A stretch of 64,000 nucleotides of DNA. Source: Kitasatospora sp. NBC_00374 (GTDB taxonomy: Bacteria > Actinomycetota > Actinomycetes > Streptomycetales > Streptomycetaceae). Location: positions 806,001 through 870,000 of the forward strand of contig NZ_CP107964.1 in NCBI RefSeq assembly GCF_041434935.1, written 5' to 3'. This document shows positions 30,975 to 39,158 of the stretch, piece after piece; positions within the stretch are counted from its first letter, which is position 1; every line of letters starts with the position of its first letter. Position numbers and translations under genes: made by a program. The notes under the pieces were generated by a model, which was not told where the DNA came from, did not search any database, and was given only the letters and a program-made list of their open reading frames with translations.

Positions 30975-31919
30975 ATGAGACCGGCGGCCGGCCTGCACCG
31001 GCCGCCCCGGCTGCGGACCGGTGACCGCGTCGCCGTGGTCTGCCCGAGCGGCCCCGCCGACCCCGCGCGGCTGCTGGCCGACTGCGCGGTGCTGCGCAGT
31101 CTCGGCCTCGACGTCGTCCTGGGCGAGCACGCGCTCGGCCCGGCCCGCTCCGGCTACCTGGCCGCCACCGACCAGGACCGCGCGCACGACCTCGAGGACG
31201 CCTGGCTGGACCCGGAGATCGCCGCCGTGGTGTGCGCGCGCGGCGGCTACGGGTCGGCCCGGGTCCTGGAACACCTGCGCTGGGACCTGATGGCCGGAGT
31301 GGCGCCGAAGATCCTGCTCGGCTCCAGCGACGCCACCTCACTGCACCGGGCGTTCGCCACCCGGCTGCGGGTCGTCACCCTGTTCGGGCCGATGCCGGCC
31401 ACCGCCGGTTTCGGCCCCGCCGGCGAACCGCCCGACGAGCGGACCCTCGCCCACCTGCGCACCACCCTGTTCAGCCCGGAGGACGCCTTGGCCTTCACAT
31501 CCGCCCATCCGTCCGCGCCGACGCCCGGACGGGCCCGAGGGATCACCACCGGGGGCACCCTCAGCCTGCTCGCCGCCGCCGCGGGGTGCGCCGAGGCGGC
31601 GCCGGCCGCCGGGGCGATCGTCCTGCTGGAGGACACCGGCGAGGAACCGTACCGGATCGACCGGATGCTCACCCAGCTGCTGCGCGCGGGCTGGTTCGCC
31701 GGCGCGGCCAGTGTGGCGACCGGCAGTTGGACGGAGTGCGGGCCGCCGGGCGAGGTGGCCGCCGTGCTGCACGACCGGCTCGCGCCGCTCGGTGTTCCCG
31801 TCCTGACCGGGCTGGACTTCGGCCACGGGCAGCCGCAGCTCACCGTCCCCCTCGGGGTCGAGGCCGAACTCGACACCGAGGCAGGCACGCTGACCCTCAC
31901 CTCGGCGGCGCTGCGATGA
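30975..31919 (+). CDS. Muramoyltetrapeptide (LD-)carboxypeptidase, S66 family
   Basis: A 314-residue S66-type LD-carboxypeptidase, which trims the terminal D-alanine from murein tetrapeptides during cell-wall recycling, or acts on microcin-C-like peptides (MccF type). The catalytic triad is visible: S118 in LLGSSDAT, E219 in VLLEDTGEEPYRIDR and H284 in DFGHGQPQ. The N-terminal VVCPSGPADPARL and the YGSARVLEHL segment are also typical. GAAGG lies about ten bases before the ATG. The stop overlaps the start of the aminotransferase gene (ATGA), so the two are co-translated, although no shared pathway is obvious. No signal peptide is seen, in line with a cytosolic recycling enzyme. Confidence 0.9.
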   Translation: MRPAAGLHRPPRLRTGDRVAVVCPSGPADPARLLADCAVLRSLGLDVVLGEHALGPARSGYLAATDQDRAHDLEDAWLDPEIAAVVCARGGYGSARVLEHLRWDLMAGVAPKILLGSSDATSLHRAFATRLRVVTLFGPMPATAGFGPAGEPPDERTLAHLRTTLFSPEDALAFTSAHPSAPTPGRARGITTGGTLSLLAAAAGCAEAAPAAGAIVLLEDTGEEPYRIDRMLTQLLRAGWFAGAASVATGSWTECGPPGEVAAVLHDRLAPLGVPVLTGLDFGHGQPQLTVPLGVEAELDTEAGTLTLTSAALR

Positions 31920-32758
31920 GCGCCGGCACCCTGGTACGGCTGGACGGCACCGTCGCCGACCGTTCCCTGCCGCTGCTGCGCGCCGACGACCTGGGCGTCC
32001 TGCGCGGCGACGGGGTCTTCGAGGCCCTGCTCGTCGTCGACGGCCGGCCCTGGCACCTGGAGGAACACCTCGCCCGGCTGGAGCGGTCGGCCGCGGCCCT
32101 CGGCCTGCGGGCACCCGACACGCAGCTCTGGCGGCGCTGCCTGGCCACCGCGATCGACCGGCACGGCGCGAGCGGTGAGACCTACGCCCGGTTCTTCCTG
32201 ACCCGCGGACCGGAGGACGGCGGCCCGCAGACCGGGTTCGTCCTGCTCGACGACGTCCCCGACTCCACCCGCCGCTTCCGGGCGGAGGGCGTCCGGATCG
32301 TCACCCTCACCAGAGGCCACGTCACCGTGCCGCCCGAGCAGGCGCCCTGGCTGCTCAACGGCGCCAAGACGCTCTCGTACGCCGTCAACATGGCGGCCCA
32401 GCGCTGGGCCCGCAGCCACGACGCGGACGAGGCGGTCTTCCTCGCCGAGGACGGTACGGTCCTGGAGGCGCCGACCGCCGCCGTCGTGCTCGCACCCGGC
32501 GGCCGCCGGCTGCTCACCCCCTCGCCGGACCTCGGCATCCTGCCGAGCATCGCCCTGCGCGGCCTGTTCAGGGCGGCCGCCGCGGCCGGCTGGGAGTGCG
32601 ACCACGCGCGGCTGACCACCGCGGACCTGCTGGGCGGTGAGGGTGTGTGGCTGGTCTCCAGCGTCCGCCTGTGCGCCCGGGTCCGCAGCATCGACGGCAC
32701 CGTCCGCCCGCCGGGCCCGCACGAGGAGGAGATCGCGGCACTCGCCCGGCGGCCGTAG
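31916..32758 (+). CDS. Class IV aminotransferase / aminodeoxychorismate lyase-like
   Basis: A 280-residue fold-type IV PLP enzyme. The cofactor lysine is K151 in LLNGAKTLSYAVN, and the family glutamate is in LEAPTAAV (E184). The N-terminal RGDGVFEALLV and the substrate-region YARFFLTRG fit aminodeoxychorismate lyase (PabC), which releases 4-aminobenzoate for folate, but branched-chain or D-amino-acid aminotransferases share the pattern. The pabA/pabB genes are not adjacent, so the pathway is uncertain. It starts within the stop codon of the LD-carboxypeptidase gene. Coupling with a D-alanine-releasing enzyme makes a D-amino-acid aminotransferase worth considering. Confidence 0.85.
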   Translation: MSAGTLVRLDGTVADRSLPLLRADDLGVLRGDGVFEALLVVDGRPWHLEEHLARLERSAAALGLRAPDTQLWRRCLATAIDRHGASGETYARFFLTRGPEDGGPQTGFVLLDDVPDSTRRFRAEGVRIVTLTRGHVTVPPEQAPWLLNGAKTLSYAVNMAAQRWARSHDADEAVFLAEDGTVLEAPTAAVVLAPGGRRLLTPSPDLGILPSIALRGLFRAAAAAGWECDHARLTTADLLGGEGVWLVSSVRLCARVRSIDGTVRPPGPHEEEIAALARRP

Positions 32759-32801
32759 GAGGGCGTCCGGGGCGCCCGCCGGGGTACCGGTCGGCCAACG
32801 C

Positions 32802-32844
32802 GCCGACCCCGGGCCGGCCGGGTGGGCCGGGGTCCGGGGTCGGC
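32802..32844. terminator. Stem-loop between aminotransferase and subtilase genes
   Basis: GCCGACCCCGG (32802-32812) pairs perfectly with CCGGGGTCGGC (32834-32844); the 21-base loop can itself fold. It separates convergent genes. Confidence 0.65.
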
Positions 32845-32859
32845 GGTGGGGCGGCGGGG

Positions 32860-34641
32860 TCAGAAGGTGAGGTTCCAGGCGTCGATCCTGCCGACGTCCT
32901 GCGAGGCGATGTCTCGGACCCGCAGCTTCCAGGTGCCGTTGGCGACCTCGCTGGAGGCGTTCACCGTGTAGGTCTTGACGACGTTGTCGGCGCTGTCGCT
33001 GTCGGTGAAGTCCTCCAGCAGGTAGACGGTGCCGTCGGGGGCCACCAGTGAGACCACCAGGTCGCCGCGGTAGGTGTGCTTGATGTCCACGCCGACCTTG
33101 AGGGCGGCCGGGGCGTTGCCGCTCACGCCGGAGACGGTGATCGGGCTCTCCACCGTGGCGTTGTCGTTGACGGCGACGTCGGTGAGGTTCTCGAAGTACG
33201 GACCGGACGGCGGGGTGGTGCCGCCGACCGCCTTGAGCGCGTCGACCTGGCCGTCGCCGAAGAAGGCGTTGTTGGCCGTGGTGCCGGTGCAGCGGCTGTC
33301 GGACGGGCAGGCCGTGTCGGTGGCGTCGGAGGCCAGCCGGGCGCGGATGTCGGCCGGGGTGAGCGTCGGGTTGGTGCTGGCGATCAGCGCGGCCACGCCG
33401 GTGACGTGCGGGGACGCCATCGAGGTGCCGTTCTTGTTGCCGTACTTGCCGCCCGGGAGGGTGGAGTACACGCCGTCGGCGCCGTCGCCGCCGGGCGCCG
33501 CGACGTCGATGACGTTGCGGCCGAAGTTGGAGTACGAGGCCTTGACGTTGCCGTTGCCCATCGCCGCGACCGTGACCACGCCCGGCAGTTCGGTCGGGAT
33601 GTCGACGCAGGCGTTGGTGATGGTGCGGCTGCCCGGGGTCGAGTCGTTGGGGCTCGCCGAGTCGGTGGTCTTGTTCGCCAGGTCGTAGTTGGAGTTGCCG
33701 GCGGCGGCGACCTGCAGGGAGCCCTTGCTCTCGGCGTACGCCTCGGCCCGCCGGACGCCCTCGATGATGGCGGCCTGGTCGACGTCGTCCGGGCAGTTGA
33801 ACTGCCACGGGTCGGTGTAGTAGCTGTTGTTGGTCACCTTGAAGCCGTGGTCGCCGGCCCACATGAAGCCGCACACGGTGTTCTCCGCGAAGAACAGCGT
33901 GGTGCTCGGCTCGGCGATCCGGACTGATGCGATCCTGACCCCCGGCGCGACGCCGACGACGCCCTTGCCGTTCCTGGCCGCCGCGATGGTGCCCGCGACG
34001 TGGGTGCCGTGGGTGTCCACGTCGCGCCAGGCGCCGGTGCGGGTGTCGGCCTTGCCGTACGCGCAGGAGGCCGAGTCGGCGGCGTCGAAGTTGGGCGCGA
34101 GGTCCTGGTGCTGGTCGTCGACGCCGGTGTCGAGGACGCCGACCTTGACCGTGGACGAGCCGGTGGTGACGGCCCAGGCCTGGTCCGCCTTGATCCGGGT
34201 CATGTCCCAGCGGTTGGACTCGGTCAGCGTGGTGGCGGCCTGCGTCGGGTTGGCGGGCAGGGCCGGGCTGTAGGCGTCGGCCGGCACGTCGGAGGTGCGG
34301 GTCGCGCCCACCTGCTGGACGCCGCCGACGCCGCGGAGGGTCGCCGCGAAGGTCGCGGACGTCGAGTGGGCCACGATCACGCCGATCGCGTCGTAGGACG
34401 CGAACACCGAGCCGCCGTTGCCTGCGACCGCCGTCCGGACGGCCGAGGTGTCACCCGGGGCCGTGATGACGAGGTAGGCGCGGGTGCCGGCGGCCCAGGT
34501 GGCGGCCGGCGCCGGGGCGGCGGCGGTCCGGGCGGGAGCGGCGGCGGCGAGGCCCGTGGGGGCGATCAGCGCGACGGCCGTGCCGAGGGTGGCAACGGCC
34601 ACGGCCGAGCGTGTCAGCCGACTGGATATGAGCGAAAGCAA
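32860..34641 (-). CDS. Secreted subtilisin-like serine protease (S8) with P domain
   Basis: A 593-residue exported subtilase. The TTG at 34641 is chosen as start because GGAGG lies eight bases upstream and a good signal peptide begins there (LISSRLTRSAVAVATLG, ending LAAAAPA). A propeptide follows, then the catalytic domain: Asp in GVLDTGVDD, His in DTHGTHVAGTIA and Ser in NGTSMASPHV. The C-terminal 110 residues, from YFENLTDVAVND to RIDAWNLTF, form a P/Homo-B-like beta-sandwich that stabilises the protease. Several cysteines suggest disulfides. It is a typical streptomycete extracellular protease and stands alone, facing a sortase-substrate gene across 376 bp. Confidence 0.92.
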   Translation of the reverse strand: MLSLISSRLTRSAVAVATLGTAVALIAPTGLAAAAPARTAAAPAPAATWAAGTRAYLVITAPGDTSAVRTAVAGNGGSVFASYDAIGVIVAHSTSATFAATLRGVGGVQQVGATRTSDVPADAYSPALPANPTQAATTLTESNRWDMTRIKADQAWAVTTGSSTVKVGVLDTGVDDQHQDLAPNFDAADSASCAYGKADTRTGAWRDVDTHGTHVAGTIAAARNGKGVVGVAPGVRIASVRIAEPSTTLFFAENTVCGFMWAGDHGFKVTNNSYYTDPWQFNCPDDVDQAAIIEGVRRAEAYAESKGSLQVAAAGNSNYDLANKTTDSASPNDSTPGSRTITNACVDIPTELPGVVTVAAMGNGNVKASYSNFGRNVIDVAAPGGDGADGVYSTLPGGKYGNKNGTSMASPHVTGVAALIASTNPTLTPADIRARLASDATDTACPSDSRCTGTTANNAFFGDGQVDALKAVGGTTPPSGPYFENLTDVAVNDNATVESPITVSGVSGNAPAALKVGVDIKHTYRGDLVVSLVAPDGTVYLLEDFTDSDSADNVVKTYTVNASSEVANGTWKLRVRDIASQDVGRIDAWNLTF

Positions 34642-35017
34642 TGCGTCGTCCTCCGGAGACCAGATGGCGCTGGTGGCACCAGTCGCGCCCATGACAAAAG
34701 GGGGGTGGCCGCAATTTGTCAGATCATCACCCCGGAAGGGAAGTGGTCGGGCGTTACAAGTTCTTTTCATCGCGTTGACCGCACCCGTGCACCGCCCGGC
34801 GAAATCCGGTGAGTTGTGCCGGATCAGACGATCCGTCCGGCCGGCCGGCCACCGATCCGCCACCGAACGGCCACCGGTCGACCGTCGGCGGGACTGTTAC
34901 AGAGTCGGCCGGTGGCTGTTACGCGACCGGCGGAGCACCGTGAGGAGCCGTTCCTACCGTTTGCAGGGTCAACTCGCAGCCACCGGGCCGCGGGTGACGG
35001 ACAACCGGAGGATTCCC
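34642..35017. other. Divergent regulatory region between subtilase and sortase-substrate genes
   Basis: A 376-bp gap without a gene. It is less GC-rich near 34690-34780 (ACAAAAGG, TTACAAGTTCTTTTCATCG), where the protease promoter is expected. A 7-bp direct repeat (CTGTTAC) lies on the sortase-substrate side. Confidence 0.5.
34894..34922 (+). repeat. Direct repeat CTGTTAC with 22-bp period
   Basis: CTGTTAC occurs at 34894-34900 and 34916-34922 and each copy is followed by a CGGC-rich segment. The two-helical-turn spacing is what a regulator dimer or tandem operator would use. Confidence 0.4.
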
Positions 35018-35407
35018 ATGTCAGGTACCACTTCCGTGCGCCGTACGATGCGGCTCGCCCTCGTCTCGGCCGGTGTCGTCGGGGCGCTCACGCTCCCCGG
35101 CGCCGCCGCCTTCGCCGACGGGCCCAGCAGCCCCACCCCCGCCCCGAGCGTCGCCCCCACCGCCCGTGCGACGACCCCGGCCCCCGCCGTGACGACTCCG
35201 TCCGTCGCCGCGAGCGCCCCTGCCGCCGCCCCCGCGAAGACGGACGGCCCGCAGGTGCGGACCGTCCCCAAGGGCGGCGCCCAGACCGGCGAGGGCGACA
35301 CCGGCGGCTCCTCGGTCCCGGTCGTCCTCGGGTCGGGGCTCGCCCTGGCCGGCGTCGTCGGCGCGGGAATCCTGGTCGTCCGCCGCCGTGCCGGCGCGCA
35401 GGCGTAG
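35018..35407 (+). CDS. Secreted Pro/Ala-rich protein with sortase-type C terminus
   Basis: A 129-residue exported protein. A signal peptide (MSGTTSVRRTMRLALVSAGV..., ending AAAFADGP) is followed by a low-complexity Pro/Thr/Ala stalk. The C terminus has VPKGGAQTGEGDTGG, a hydrophobic segment (VVLGSGLALAGVVGAGILVV) and a basic tail RRRAGAQA. That order (TG-containing motif, membrane helix, positive tail) is a cell-wall sorting signal of the type used by actinobacterial class F sortases. A strong CCGGAGG precedes the ATG. The sortase gene overlaps its end, so the pair is almost certainly enzyme and substrate. The protein has no enzymatic domain and may act as a spacer or surface display element. 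Confidence 0.82.
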   Translation: MSGTTSVRRTMRLALVSAGVVGALTLPGAAAFADGPSSPTPAPSVAPTARATTPAPAVTTPSVAASAPAAAPAKTDGPQVRTVPKGGAQTGEGDTGGSSVPVVLGSGLALAGVVGAGILVVRRRAGAQA

Positions 35408-36047
35408 CCACCACCGCCGTGGCCGGCGCCCACCGTGGGCGCCGGCCGTGGCGGCCGGCCTGCTCGTCATCGGTGGCGTGGGAACGGCGATGCTCGGCCG
35501 GGATCCCGGCAACGCCCCGGTCCGGATCGCCTCCGTGGCCGTGGCGCCCACCGTCCCGCCGGCCCCTGACGTACCGTCGGCGGATCCCGTGACGGCCGCG
35601 TTCTCACCGCCGGTGCGCCTGGTGATCCCGCGGATCGGGGTGGACGCCCCGGTGCAGGGTGTCGGCCTCAACACCGACGGGACGGTGGAGGTCCCGCCGC
35701 TCGACCGGCCGGCCGAGGTCGGCTGGTACCGCAACGGGCCGGCCCCCGGCCAGCGCGGGCCGGCCGTGCTGCTCGGGCACTACGACACCCGCCGGGGCCC
35801 GGCGGTGTTCAACCGCCTGCCGGACCTGCGGGCCGGTGACCGGATCGAGATCCGGCGCGCGGACGGCGGCACGGTGGCCTTCCGGGTGCGCGAGCTGCGT
35901 CAGTACGCGAAGAGCGCGTTCCCGACCGAGCTCGTGTACGGCGACACCGCCGGCCCCCAGCTCAGGCTGATCACCTGCGGCGGCTCACTCGCCGGCGACG
36001 GCCACTACACCGACAACATCGTCGTGCTGGCCGACCCGGTGCCCTGA
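35388..36047 (+). CDS. Class F sortase (no arginine after the active-site cysteine)
   Basis: A 219-residue membrane-anchored sortase. An N-terminal helix (APAVAAGLLVIGGVGTAML) anchors it with the domain outside. The catalytic domain shows RLVIPRIGVDAPV, VGWYRNGPAPGQRGPAVLLGHYDT with H131, and LRLITCGGS with C197. The residues after the cysteine (LAGDGHYTDNIVVLADPVP) contain no arginine, whereas sortases use an arginine in this segment. The GTG start overlaps the substrate gene by 20 bases; no separate ribosome site is visible, so it depends on coupling. It should attach the neighbouring protein to the wall if active. Confidence 0.88.
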   Translation: MPARRRSHHRRGRRPPWAPAVAAGLLVIGGVGTAMLGRDPGNAPVRIASVAVAPTVPPAPDVPSADPVTAAFSPPVRLVIPRIGVDAPVQGVGLNTDGTVEVPPLDRPAEVGWYRNGPAPGQRGPAVLLGHYDTRRGPAVFNRLPDLRAGDRIEIRRADGGTVAFRVRELRQYAKSAFPTELVYGDTAGPQLRLITCGGSLAGDGHYTDNIVVLADPVP

Positions 36048-36052
36048 CGCGC

Positions 36053-36091
36053 GGGCCGTCCGCCGTCCTCCCCCTGGACGGTGGACGGCCC
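36053..36091 (+). terminator. Terminator after the sortase gene
   Basis: GGGCCGTCCGCCGTCC (36053-36068) pairs with GGACGGTGGACGGCCC (36076-36091) with one G-T wobble. Confidence 0.7.
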
Positions 36092-36149
36092 GCCGTCGTG
36101 GTGCAGACTGACAGCCTCTCCGCCCCCGCTCCGAAAGGCACCGTCCCGC

Positions 36150-36953
36150 GTGAGGATATGGCTCACCCGCACCCCGCTGCTGCGGTGCGCGCTCCTGGGA
36201 GTCCTGGCCGTCCTGACGGTCGCCGGCTGCGACAGCGCCGGCGGTCTCCACGATGCCGGGCAGACCAGAGCGATCACGTCCCACCCGAGCCCCCTGCCGC
36301 TGTGGCCCGCCGCCGAGACGTCCGCGCCGCCCTCCCCGCAGCCGGTGGCGGACCAGTCCGCACCGGAGCCGCTGCCCGGCCTCGCCGTGGGCGGCCTCCA
36401 GGAGGTCGACGCGCGCACCGTCCTCGGCAAGGACCCCGAGCTCACCCCCGCCGAACGGACCGCCCTGGACGGCGGCTGTCCCGGCTGCCTGGTGCAGCCC
36501 GCGCAGTACCGCGACCTCAGCGGCGACGGCCGCCCCGAACTCCTCACCGCCGTGGTGACCGGCGCCGGCACCGGCGGCGGGCGGGCCGTGCTGCACGTGT
36601 ACACCCAGCGCGACCGGCAGGTGCTGCCCGTCCTCGCGCTCACCGCGCTGCCCGGCTTCACCGCCGACACCGCGGGCCAGGACCTGGTCGTCCACGAGCC
36701 GACCGGCCCGCTCGCGGAGACCAGCAGCACCTACCGCTGGAACTCCGTCCGGATGGCCTTCGCCGACCGCAGGACCGAGGCCACCGGCCCGGCCGCCGAC
36801 CTCCCCGGCTGCCCGCCCGACGAGCCGACCGCGACGCCCGTGCCGTCCGTCGCTGCCAGCGCCGCGCCCGCGGTCGCGCCCACCGCCCGGCCGACCACAC
36901 GCGGGCCGGTCCCACCGGCCGTCCCGCAGCCCTCCCCGGCGAGGACCCGATGA
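36150..36953 (+). CDS. Lipoprotein upstream of a two-component system (CseA-like)
   Basis: A 267-residue lipoprotein. The GTG at 36150 starts a signal peptide with lipobox VAGC (the cysteine near residue 25). After a Pro-rich linker comes a domain with LDGGCPGCLVQPAQYRDLSG, DGRPELLTAVV and VLHVYTQRDRQVL, resembling the VCBS/CseA type of surface lipoprotein, then a long Pro/Thr/Ala tail. It overlaps the response regulator start (ATGA). Lipoprotein, response regulator and kinase in this order match the cseA-cseB-cseC part of the streptomycete sigE operon, in which CseA modulates the cell-envelope stress response. No sigE gene is next to it here, so it may be a paralogous system. Confidence 0.72.
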   Translation: MRIWLTRTPLLRCALLGVLAVLTVAGCDSAGGLHDAGQTRAITSHPSPLPLWPAAETSAPPSPQPVADQSAPEPLPGLAVGGLQEVDARTVLGKDPELTPAERTALDGGCPGCLVQPAQYRDLSGDGRPELLTAVVTGAGTGGGRAVLHVYTQRDRQVLPVLALTALPGFTADTAGQDLVVHEPTGPLAETSSTYRWNSVRMAFADRRTEATGPAADLPGCPPDEPTATPVPSVAASAAPAVAPTARPTTRGPVPPAVPQPSPARTR

Positions 36954-37681
36954 CCACTCCCGCGCCCGGCACCCCGCGCATCCTGCTGGTCGAGGACGAC
37001 GAGGTGATCCGCGAGGCCACCCAGATGGCACTGGAGCGCTACGGCTTCCCGGTCGAGACCGCCGGCGACGGCCTGGAGGGCCTGGAGCGCTTCCGCGCCC
37101 AACCCCCGGACCTGCTCCTGCTCGACGTGATGCTGCCACTGCTCGACGGCGTCGGCCTGTGCCGGCGGATCCGCGAGGAGAGCTCCCTGCCGATCCTGAT
37201 GATGTCGGCGCGCACCGAGCCGATCGACGTGATCTCCGGGCTGGAGGCCGGAGCCGACGACTACATCGTCAAGCCCTTCGAGACGGCCGTCCTGGTCGCC
37301 CGGATCCGGACCGTGCTGCGGCGCACCGGCATCGGCACGCACCCGGCCGCCGGAACCGCCGCGGCCACCGCGGTCGCGGGCCCCGCAGGCTCCGTCCGGG
37401 TGATCGACGACCTGGAGGTGGACACCGGCGCGATGGAGGTCAGGGTCGCCGGGCGTCCCGTACCGCTCACGCCCACCGAACTGCGGCTGCTCCTGGAGTT
37501 CACCGCGGCGCCCGGCGTCCTGATGGAGCGCCAGACCCTGCTGGAACGGGTCTGGGACTACTCCTGGGGGGCCGACAGCCGCGTCGTGGACGTCCACGTC
37601 CAGCGCCTGCGGGCGAAGATCGGGGCCGGCCGGATCGAGACCGTCCGCGGGTTCGGCTACCGCCTTCGGCGGGTGTCATGA
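36950..37681 (+). CDS. OmpR/PhoB-type response regulator (CseB-like)
   Basis: A 243-residue response regulator. The receiver domain (residues 8-125) has acidic residues E15, D16 and D17 in LVEDDEVI, the phosphoacceptor D59 in LLLLDVMLP and K108 in IVKPF. The C-terminal winged helix (about 145-240) has LTPTELRLLLEF and ADSRVVDVHVQRLRAKIG, typical of OmpR-type DNA binding. The phrase REATQMALERYGFPVET is very like CseB as I remember it. It is coupled at both ends by ATGA overlaps to the lipoprotein and the kinase genes. Confidence 0.9.
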   Translation: MTTPAPGTPRILLVEDDEVIREATQMALERYGFPVETAGDGLEGLERFRAQPPDLLLLDVMLPLLDGVGLCRRIREESSLPILMMSARTEPIDVISGLEAGADDYIVKPFETAVLVARIRTVLRRTGIGTHPAAGTAAATAVAGPAGSVRVIDDLEVDTGAMEVRVAGRPVPLTPTELRLLLEFTAAPGVLMERQTLLERVWDYSWGADSRVVDVHVQRLRAKIGAGRIETVRGFGYRLRRVS

Positions 37682-38919
37682 CGCTGCGCCGGCAGATCGC
37701 CGCCGTGATCGCCCTGGTGTCCTGCCTGGTCGCCCTCACCGTCGGCATCCTGGTCCACCAGGCCTCCGTCCGCCAGCACACCGAACAGGCCAGGAAGTCC
37801 GCCGAGGCCGCCCTGGACTCGGTGCTCACCGGCTACGACAGCACCGGCCAGCTGGTGGTCGGCTGGCACGCCGCCGCCGGCGACCCGGCGCTGCCCGCCG
37901 AGCTGCGACGGCTCGCCGAGCGCGGCCGCCAGGGCTCGATGCTCGGCCCCGGCCCCCACGGCACCGCCATGTGGGCCGCCGCCGGGGCGGACGGCCGGAT
38001 CCTGTCGGTCCGGATGGACTTCGCCGAGGACGAGCGGGCGATCGCCGACCTCGACCGCGCGATCCAGATCTCCGCCGCCCTGTCCGTCGTCCTCACCGTC
38101 CTCGCGGGCGTCCTCGCCGCCGACCGGATCAGCAGCCGCCTGCGGACCGCCGCCCGGACCGCCCGCACCATCGCCCGCGGCGACCTCGACGCCCGGATCG
38201 GCCCGCTGGGCCGCCCCCGCGACGAGGTCGCCGACCTCGCCGCCGCGGTCGACTCGATGTCCGCCGTCCTGCGCAGCAAGCTGGCGAACGAGCAGCGCTT
38301 CACCGCCGACGTGGCGCACGAGCTGCGCACGCCGCTCACCGGCCTGCTCACCGCGTCCGAACTGCTGCCGCCGGGCCGGCCCACCGAGCTCGTCCGCAAC
38401 CGGGTGCACGCACTGTGCGGCCTGACGGAGGATCTGCTGGAGGTCTCCCGGTTGGACGCCCGGGCCGAGGCGCCCGAGCTGTCCGACCAGCCACTCGGTG
38501 CGCTGGCGGCCCGGATCGTGGGGTCGGCCGGGTCTGCCGTGCACCTGCGGACCGTCGGATCCGCGGTGGTCACCACCGACCCGCGCCGACTCGACCGGAT
38601 CGTCTCCAACCTCGTCGCCAACGCCCACCGGCACGGCGCGCCGCCCGTCCGGGTCACGGTGGAGGGCGCCACCCTCACCGTCCGGGACCACGGCCCCGGC
38701 TACCCCGAGGACGTCCTGCGCGAGGGTCCGCAGCGATTCCGCACCGGCGCCCGGGAGCGCGGGCACGGCCACGGGCTGGGGCTGACCATCGCCCAGGGCC
38801 ACGCCGAGGCCGTCGGGGCCGAACTGCGGCTCGGCAACCACCCCGACGGCGGCGCGATCGCCGAGCTCCGCCTGCCGCAGGCCGGCAGCCGGGCGTGGGA
38901 GGAGCAGGGCAAGGGGTGA
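37678..38919 (+). CDS. Sensor histidine kinase (CseC-like)
   Basis: A 413-residue membrane kinase. Two helices (about 7-27 and 131-149) flank an extracytoplasmic sensor of roughly 100 residues; a HAMP segment follows (ISSRLRTAARTARTIARGDL). The phosphoacceptor is H214 in DVAHELRTPLTG, the N-box lies in NLVANAHRHG (311-320), and G-boxes are DHGPG (337-341) and GHGLGL. All catalytic motifs are intact. It starts within the stop codon of the response regulator gene and is the last gene of the operon. By analogy with CseC it would sense cell-envelope damage, but the ligand is not known. Confidence 0.9.
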   Translation: MTLRRQIAAVIALVSCLVALTVGILVHQASVRQHTEQARKSAEAALDSVLTGYDSTGQLVVGWHAAAGDPALPAELRRLAERGRQGSMLGPGPHGTAMWAAAGADGRILSVRMDFAEDERAIADLDRAIQISAALSVVLTVLAGVLAADRISSRLRTAARTARTIARGDLDARIGPLGRPRDEVADLAAAVDSMSAVLRSKLANEQRFTADVAHELRTPLTGLLTASELLPPGRPTELVRNRVHALCGLTEDLLEVSRLDARAEAPELSDQPLGALAARIVGSAGSAVHLRTVGSAVVTTDPRRLDRIVSNLVANAHRHGAPPVRVTVEGATLTVRDHGPGYPEDVLREGPQRFRTGARERGHGHGLGLTIAQGHAEAVGAELRLGNHPDGGAIAELRLPQAGSRAWEEQGKG

Positions 38920-39039
38920 CCGGGCGTCGCTTCCGACCGATCGATGCGCCGGGGGCGGGCGGCGGCTTTCGAATCGGGCCGCCGCTGTCGCTTGTTTGCG
39001 CAGAGTCCTGTCCGCCCGGAGCGGGTGACGGTGGGAAAG

Positions 39040-39055
39040 AGGAGTACACACTCCT
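39040..39055. repeat. Inverted repeat upstream of the glycosyltransferase gene
   Basis: AGGAGT (39040-39045), ACAC, ACTCCT (39050-39055) is a perfect 6-bp dyad in the 239-bp gap between the histidine kinase and the glycosyltransferase. It lies in unusually A/T-containing DNA and may be an operator. Confidence 0.45.
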
Positions 39056-39158
39056 TGCCACTCTCAAGTTATAGCGCACCGGGGGGCTTGCGGCAAGGCC
39101 CCCGTCGTGCCGCAGAATCTTCGACCGTAGCCGGAATTCGGGGAAGTGGGAGTACGAA

